The position numbers and the translations under genes were made by a program. A stretch of DNA of 64,000 nucleotides from Moheibacter sediminis (GTDB lineage Bacteria > Bacteroidota > Bacteroidia > Flavobacteriales > Weeksellaceae): contig NZ_FWXS01000008.1 of NCBI RefSeq assembly GCF_900176425.1, positions 1 to 64,000 of the forward strand, given 5' to 3'. Under the pieces are notes generated by a model that was not told the origin of the DNA, did not search any database, and saw only the letters and a program-made list of their open reading frames with translations. Shown here piece by piece: positions 62,012 through 64,000 of the stretch. How positions within the stretch are numbered: the stretch's first letter is position 1; each line of letters begins with the position of its first letter.

Positions 62012-63472
62012 TTAATTCGAATAATTCGGAGCTTCTTTGGTAATCACAACATCGTGTGGATGACTTTCGTTCAAGCCTGCATTGGTGATTTTTACCATCT
62101 TTCCATTTTTGATTAATGAATCAATGTCAGGCGTTCCGCAATAACCCATTCCGGCACGTAAACCACCACACAATTGGTAAACTACTTCAGCCAAAGAACC
62201 TTTGTAAGGAACTCTTCCTTCAATTCCTTCCGGAACCAATTTCTTCGCATCCGACTGGAAATAACGGTCTTTGCTTCCGCGTTTCATCGCCGAAAGGGAG
62301 CCCATTCCTTGATAGGTTTTGAATTTTCTTCCTTGATAAATGATTTCTTCTCCTGGAGCTTCGTCTGTTCCTGCAAATAAACTTCCCACCATCACACAAT
62401 TTGCTCCTGAAGCAATTGCTTTTACGATGTCACCCGAAAGTTTGATTCCACCATCGGCGATGATAGAAACATTTTTGGAATGTGCATATTCATACACGTC
62501 ATAAATCGCAGAAAGTTGAGGTACACCCACGCCTGCAACAACTCTTGTAGTACAGATAGAACCCGGTCCAACGCCCACTTTCAAAACATTTGCGCCAGCA
62601 TCAATTAAATCTTTTGCTGCCCATCCGGTAACGATATTTCCACCTACAATATCTAATTGAGGAAATGCATTTCTTACTTCCCTTACTTTGTCAATCACAC
62701 CTTTTGAATGTCCGTGTGCAGAATCCAAAGCGATGATGTCCACACCCTTATTGATTAATGCTTGTACTCTTTCCATCGTGTCCGGCCCTACGCCAACGCC
62801 TGCACCAACTCTCAATCTTCCTTTGCTGTCTTTGCTTGCATTTGGAAATTCAGATAAATTGTCGATGTCTTTGATAGTAATCAATCCTATTAATTTATAA
62901 GAATCATCCACGATAGGAAGTTTCTCTACACGGTTTTTGAGTAAAATGTCTTTGGCTCTGTGTAAATCGGTATTGATGTCAGAAGTGATTAAATTTTCTT
63001 TGGTCATCACATCTTCCACAACTTGTTCCATATCGGTTTGGTAACGGATGTCACGGTTGGTAATGATTCCAACCAATGTTTTATCGTCTTCGACAACAGG
63101 CAGACCTGAAATGCGGTAACGCTGCATCAATTGCTCTGCATCTTTCAGTTTGTGGTGCCGGCTCAACGTAATCGGGTCGGTAATCATTCCACTTTCGGAA
63201 CGTTTTACGTTATCGATTTCATTGGCCTGCTCCTCAATAGTCATATTTTTATGAATGAATGAAAGTCCGCCTTCGCGCGCTAGAGCAATCGCAAGTTTGG
63301 CTTCTGAAACAGTATCCATCGCGGCTGAAACCAAAGGAATGTTCAACTCTATTTTTTCTGTGAGTCTTGTTTTGAGGGAAACTTGATTGGGTAAAACTTC
63401 TGAATAAGAAGGGACTAAAAGAACATCGTCAAATGTGATTGCGTCCTGAATAATTTTATCTGAAAGTGGCAT
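62012..63472 (-). CDS. guaB: Inosine-5'-monophosphate dehydrogenase
   Basis: A 486-residue enzyme that oxidises IMP to XMP, the first step of guanine nucleotide synthesis. The catalytic loop GPGSICTTR (Cys near residue 303) and the substrate segments [39 protein letters not shown] and [16 protein letters not shown] are diagnostic. Two CBS domains (residues ~95-205: [30 protein letters not shown]) are inserted as usual. The start at ATG 63472 is confirmed by the -7 box upstream. Confidence 0.97.
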   Translation of the reverse strand: MPLSDKIIQDAITFDDVLLVPSYSEVLPNQVSLKTRLTEKIELNIPLVSAAMDTVSEAKLAIALAREGGLSFIHKNMTIEEQANEIDNVKRSESGMITDPITLSRHHKLKDAEQLMQRYRISGLPVVEDDKTLVGIITNRDIRYQTDMEQVVEDVMTKENLITSDINTDLHRAKDILLKNRVEKLPIVDDSYKLIGLITIKDIDNLSEFPNASKDSKGRLRVGAGVGVGPDTMERVQALINKGVDIIALDSAHGHSKGVIDKVREVRNAFPQLDIVGGNIVTGWAAKDLIDAGANVLKVGVGPGSICTTRVVAGVGVPQLSAIYDVYEYAHSKNVSIIADGGIKLSGDIVKAIASGANCVMVGSLFAGTDEAPGEEIIYQGRKFKTYQGMGSLSAMKRGSKDRYFQSDAKKLVPEGIEGRVPYKGSLAEVVYQLCGGLRAGMGYCGTPDIDSLIKNGKMVKITNAGLNESHPHDVVITKEAPNYSN

Positions 63473-63486
63473 TGCTTTTTGCCAAG

Positions 63487-63494
63487 CAAATTTA
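63487..63494 (-). promoter_or_regulatory. -7 box for guaB
   Basis: Minus-strand TAAATTTG matches TAnnTTTG and ends 14 nt before ATG 63472. Confidence 0.5.
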
Positions 63495-63540
63495 GGGAAT
63501 TAATTTGTATAGAATGAATTAAATATGAAAAAATGTTGAG

Positions 63541-63716
63541 AATTTGCCGGATGCGGGTGTTGGATATGAGGGGCTTGCGCGAAGGATGTGCAGGGCGGCG
63601 AGGAACGAGCCGGTCTGTAGTGCAGCAGAAGACCGAAGCGAAGCGCAGCCCGAAGCAGCCTGACCCCGACGGATGTAAAAAAAAGGAATTTTACATCCGT
63701 CGGGGATGCGCCCCAA
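63541..63716. repeat. GC-rich REP-like intergenic element with strong hairpin
   Basis: This ~175-bp segment is strikingly GC-rich in an AT-rich genome. Its right end is a perfect 17-bp inverted repeat, CCCCGACGGATGTAAAA (63664-63680) with 63689-63705, 8-nt loop. It contains further self-complementary words such as CGGC and GCCG around 63596-63612. It has no plausible protein and is not a terminator by sequence. It resembles REP/MITE-like elements that occur in many copies in Bacteroidota; copy number cannot be judged from one window. Confidence 0.55.
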
Positions 63717-63877
63717 TTAATTACAAAATAGGGAAACAGAGAAGAGAATATAGAAATTAGTTTGGTAGAGTTTTCTGAAAAGATGGATGATTATGGGTAT
63801 TGACTTAACATTTACATTTCATTAACCGTGTAAACAATAAAAATGTTCTTATTTTCGCAGGATATAATTTTTAGAGG

Positions 63878-64000
63878 ATGAATATCAATTTCAAAAAGTT
63901 GAATAATTATACAGGTTGGGCAATGTTTGCGATTGCTTCCACGGTTTATTTAATGACCATGGAGCGCAAGTTGAGTTTCTGGGACTGTGGTGAATATATT
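63878..64000 (+). CDS. DUF2723 membrane protein, N-terminal fragment (3' partial)
   Basis: The first 41 codons of a gene cut by the window end. Translation begins MNINFKKLNNYTGWAMFAIAS and continues VYLMTMERKLSFWDCGEYI. The TGW...F..A..VYxxTxxxxxSFWDCGEYI sequence is the N-terminus of DUF2723 (GT117-like) membrane proteins, large polytopic proteins of Bacteroidota thought to be O-mannosyltransferase-related; FWDCGEYI corresponds to the acidic first loop. A TATTTTCG near-match to the -7 box lies 20 nt upstream of the ATG. A GGATG/AGAGG context is near the start codon. Confidence 0.85.
   Translation, partial: MNINFKKLNNYTGWAMFAIASTVYLMTMERKLSFWDCGEYI

Larger units (their letters stand above)
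63473..63877. other. 405-bp intergenic region between guaB and the DUF2723 gene
   Basis: It contains the guaB -7 box at its left end, a GC-rich element (63541-63716) with a strong hairpin, and an AT-rich upstream region for the DUF2723 gene with TATTTTCG (63850-63857), a near-match to the -7 box. Open frames inside the GC-rich element exist on both strands, but lack any conserved sequence and are regarded as chance. Confidence 0.7.

Noticed and set aside
63519-63760. Small proteins on both strands of the GC-rich element
   Set aside because: The frames sit wholly within the hairpin-bearing element, lack conserved sequence and a ribosome site, and exist because GC-rich DNA has few stops.
1-64000. 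CRISPR arrays, rRNA or tRNA genes
   Set aside because: I saw no regularly spaced direct repeats and no cloverleaf or rRNA-like sequence; tRNAs were searched only by eye, so tRNAscan-SE would be needed to be sure.

Overview
The window is a 64 kb chromosomal segment of an AT-rich Gram-negative member of the Bacteroidota, most likely a flavobacterium of the Weeksellaceae type (Chryseobacterium/Elizabethkingia-like). The evidence is a TonB-dependent receptor with a CarboxypepD_reg-type N-terminus, a type IX secretion C-terminal sorting domain, a DUF5916 protein, WG-repeat protein, TIGR02757 protein, DUF6705-like protein, and many genes preceded by the Bacteroidota -7 box TAnnTTTG rather than a sigma-70 promoter. 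I cannot fix the genus from sequence reading alone. No rRNA, tRNA or CRISPR array was seen.

Layout. (1) 1-1.9 kb is an accessory tip: the 3' end of an RHS-repeat protein whose C-terminal tail carries a lipase-like nucleophile elbow, a small membrane protein in the immunity position, a strong terminator and the 3' remnant of an IS1-type transposase. (2) 1.9-16.2 kb is mostly on the minus strand: esterase plus ABC exporter, a secreted flavobacterial surface protein, the LolD / membrane protein / TIGR02757 operon, then an LpxH-like phosphoesterase with a glycosyltransferase on the plus strand, an Omp28-like T9SS cargo protein, a lipoprotein FAD oxidase, a small outer-membrane protein and the periplasmic protease HtrA. 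(3) 16.3-21.1 kb is a plus-strand run: dapF, WG-repeat protein, mltG and an unknown gene; dapF and mltG both belong to peptidoglycan metabolism. (4) 21.2-30.3 kb carries a GT39 mannosyl/aminoarabinosyl-type transferase, a queuosine precursor transporter, a VOC protein and a row of secreted proteins (gluzincin-like protease, DUF5916, alpha/beta hydrolase, retropepsin-like protease, small Ser-rich protein). (5) 30.4-38.9 kb holds a two-component system, sucC, a second FAD oxidase, a MazG-like pyrophosphohydrolase, a GH114-like lipoprotein, map and a PAS-LuxR regulator. (6) 39-50.2 kb is housekeeping: M48 lipoprotein protease, mutS, TrmH-type methyltransferase, bestrophin, the yidD-lgt-DUF192-mscL cluster, an OmpA-type protein, folK and sppA. 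(7) 50.3-53.6 kb is a small accessory block: an Xre-type regulator divergent from a lipoprotein with a JAMM/JAB-like metal site, a DUF6705-like protein and a TlpA-like thioredoxin. (8) 53.6-64 kb has a carboxypeptidase-regulatory-like protein, TonB receptor, Spy-like protein, proS, a Trp/Gly-rich lipoprotein, a FadL-type porin, guaB, a GC-rich repeat-like element and the start of a DUF2723 membrane protein.

A common theme is envelope biogenesis and proteolysis: LolD, Lgt, YidD, HtrA, SppA, MltG, DapF, LpxH-like and M48 enzymes are all here. The most interesting unexplained pieces are the RHS lipase-like tail with its membrane partner, the JAMM-motif lipoprotein cluster with tandem 21-bp operator-like repeats, the secreted aspartic protease/Ser-rich pair divergent from a sensor kinase operon, a set of apparently leaderless promoters, a GC-rich hairpin element near 63.6 kb, and an orphan terminator-like hairpin near 37.88 kb.
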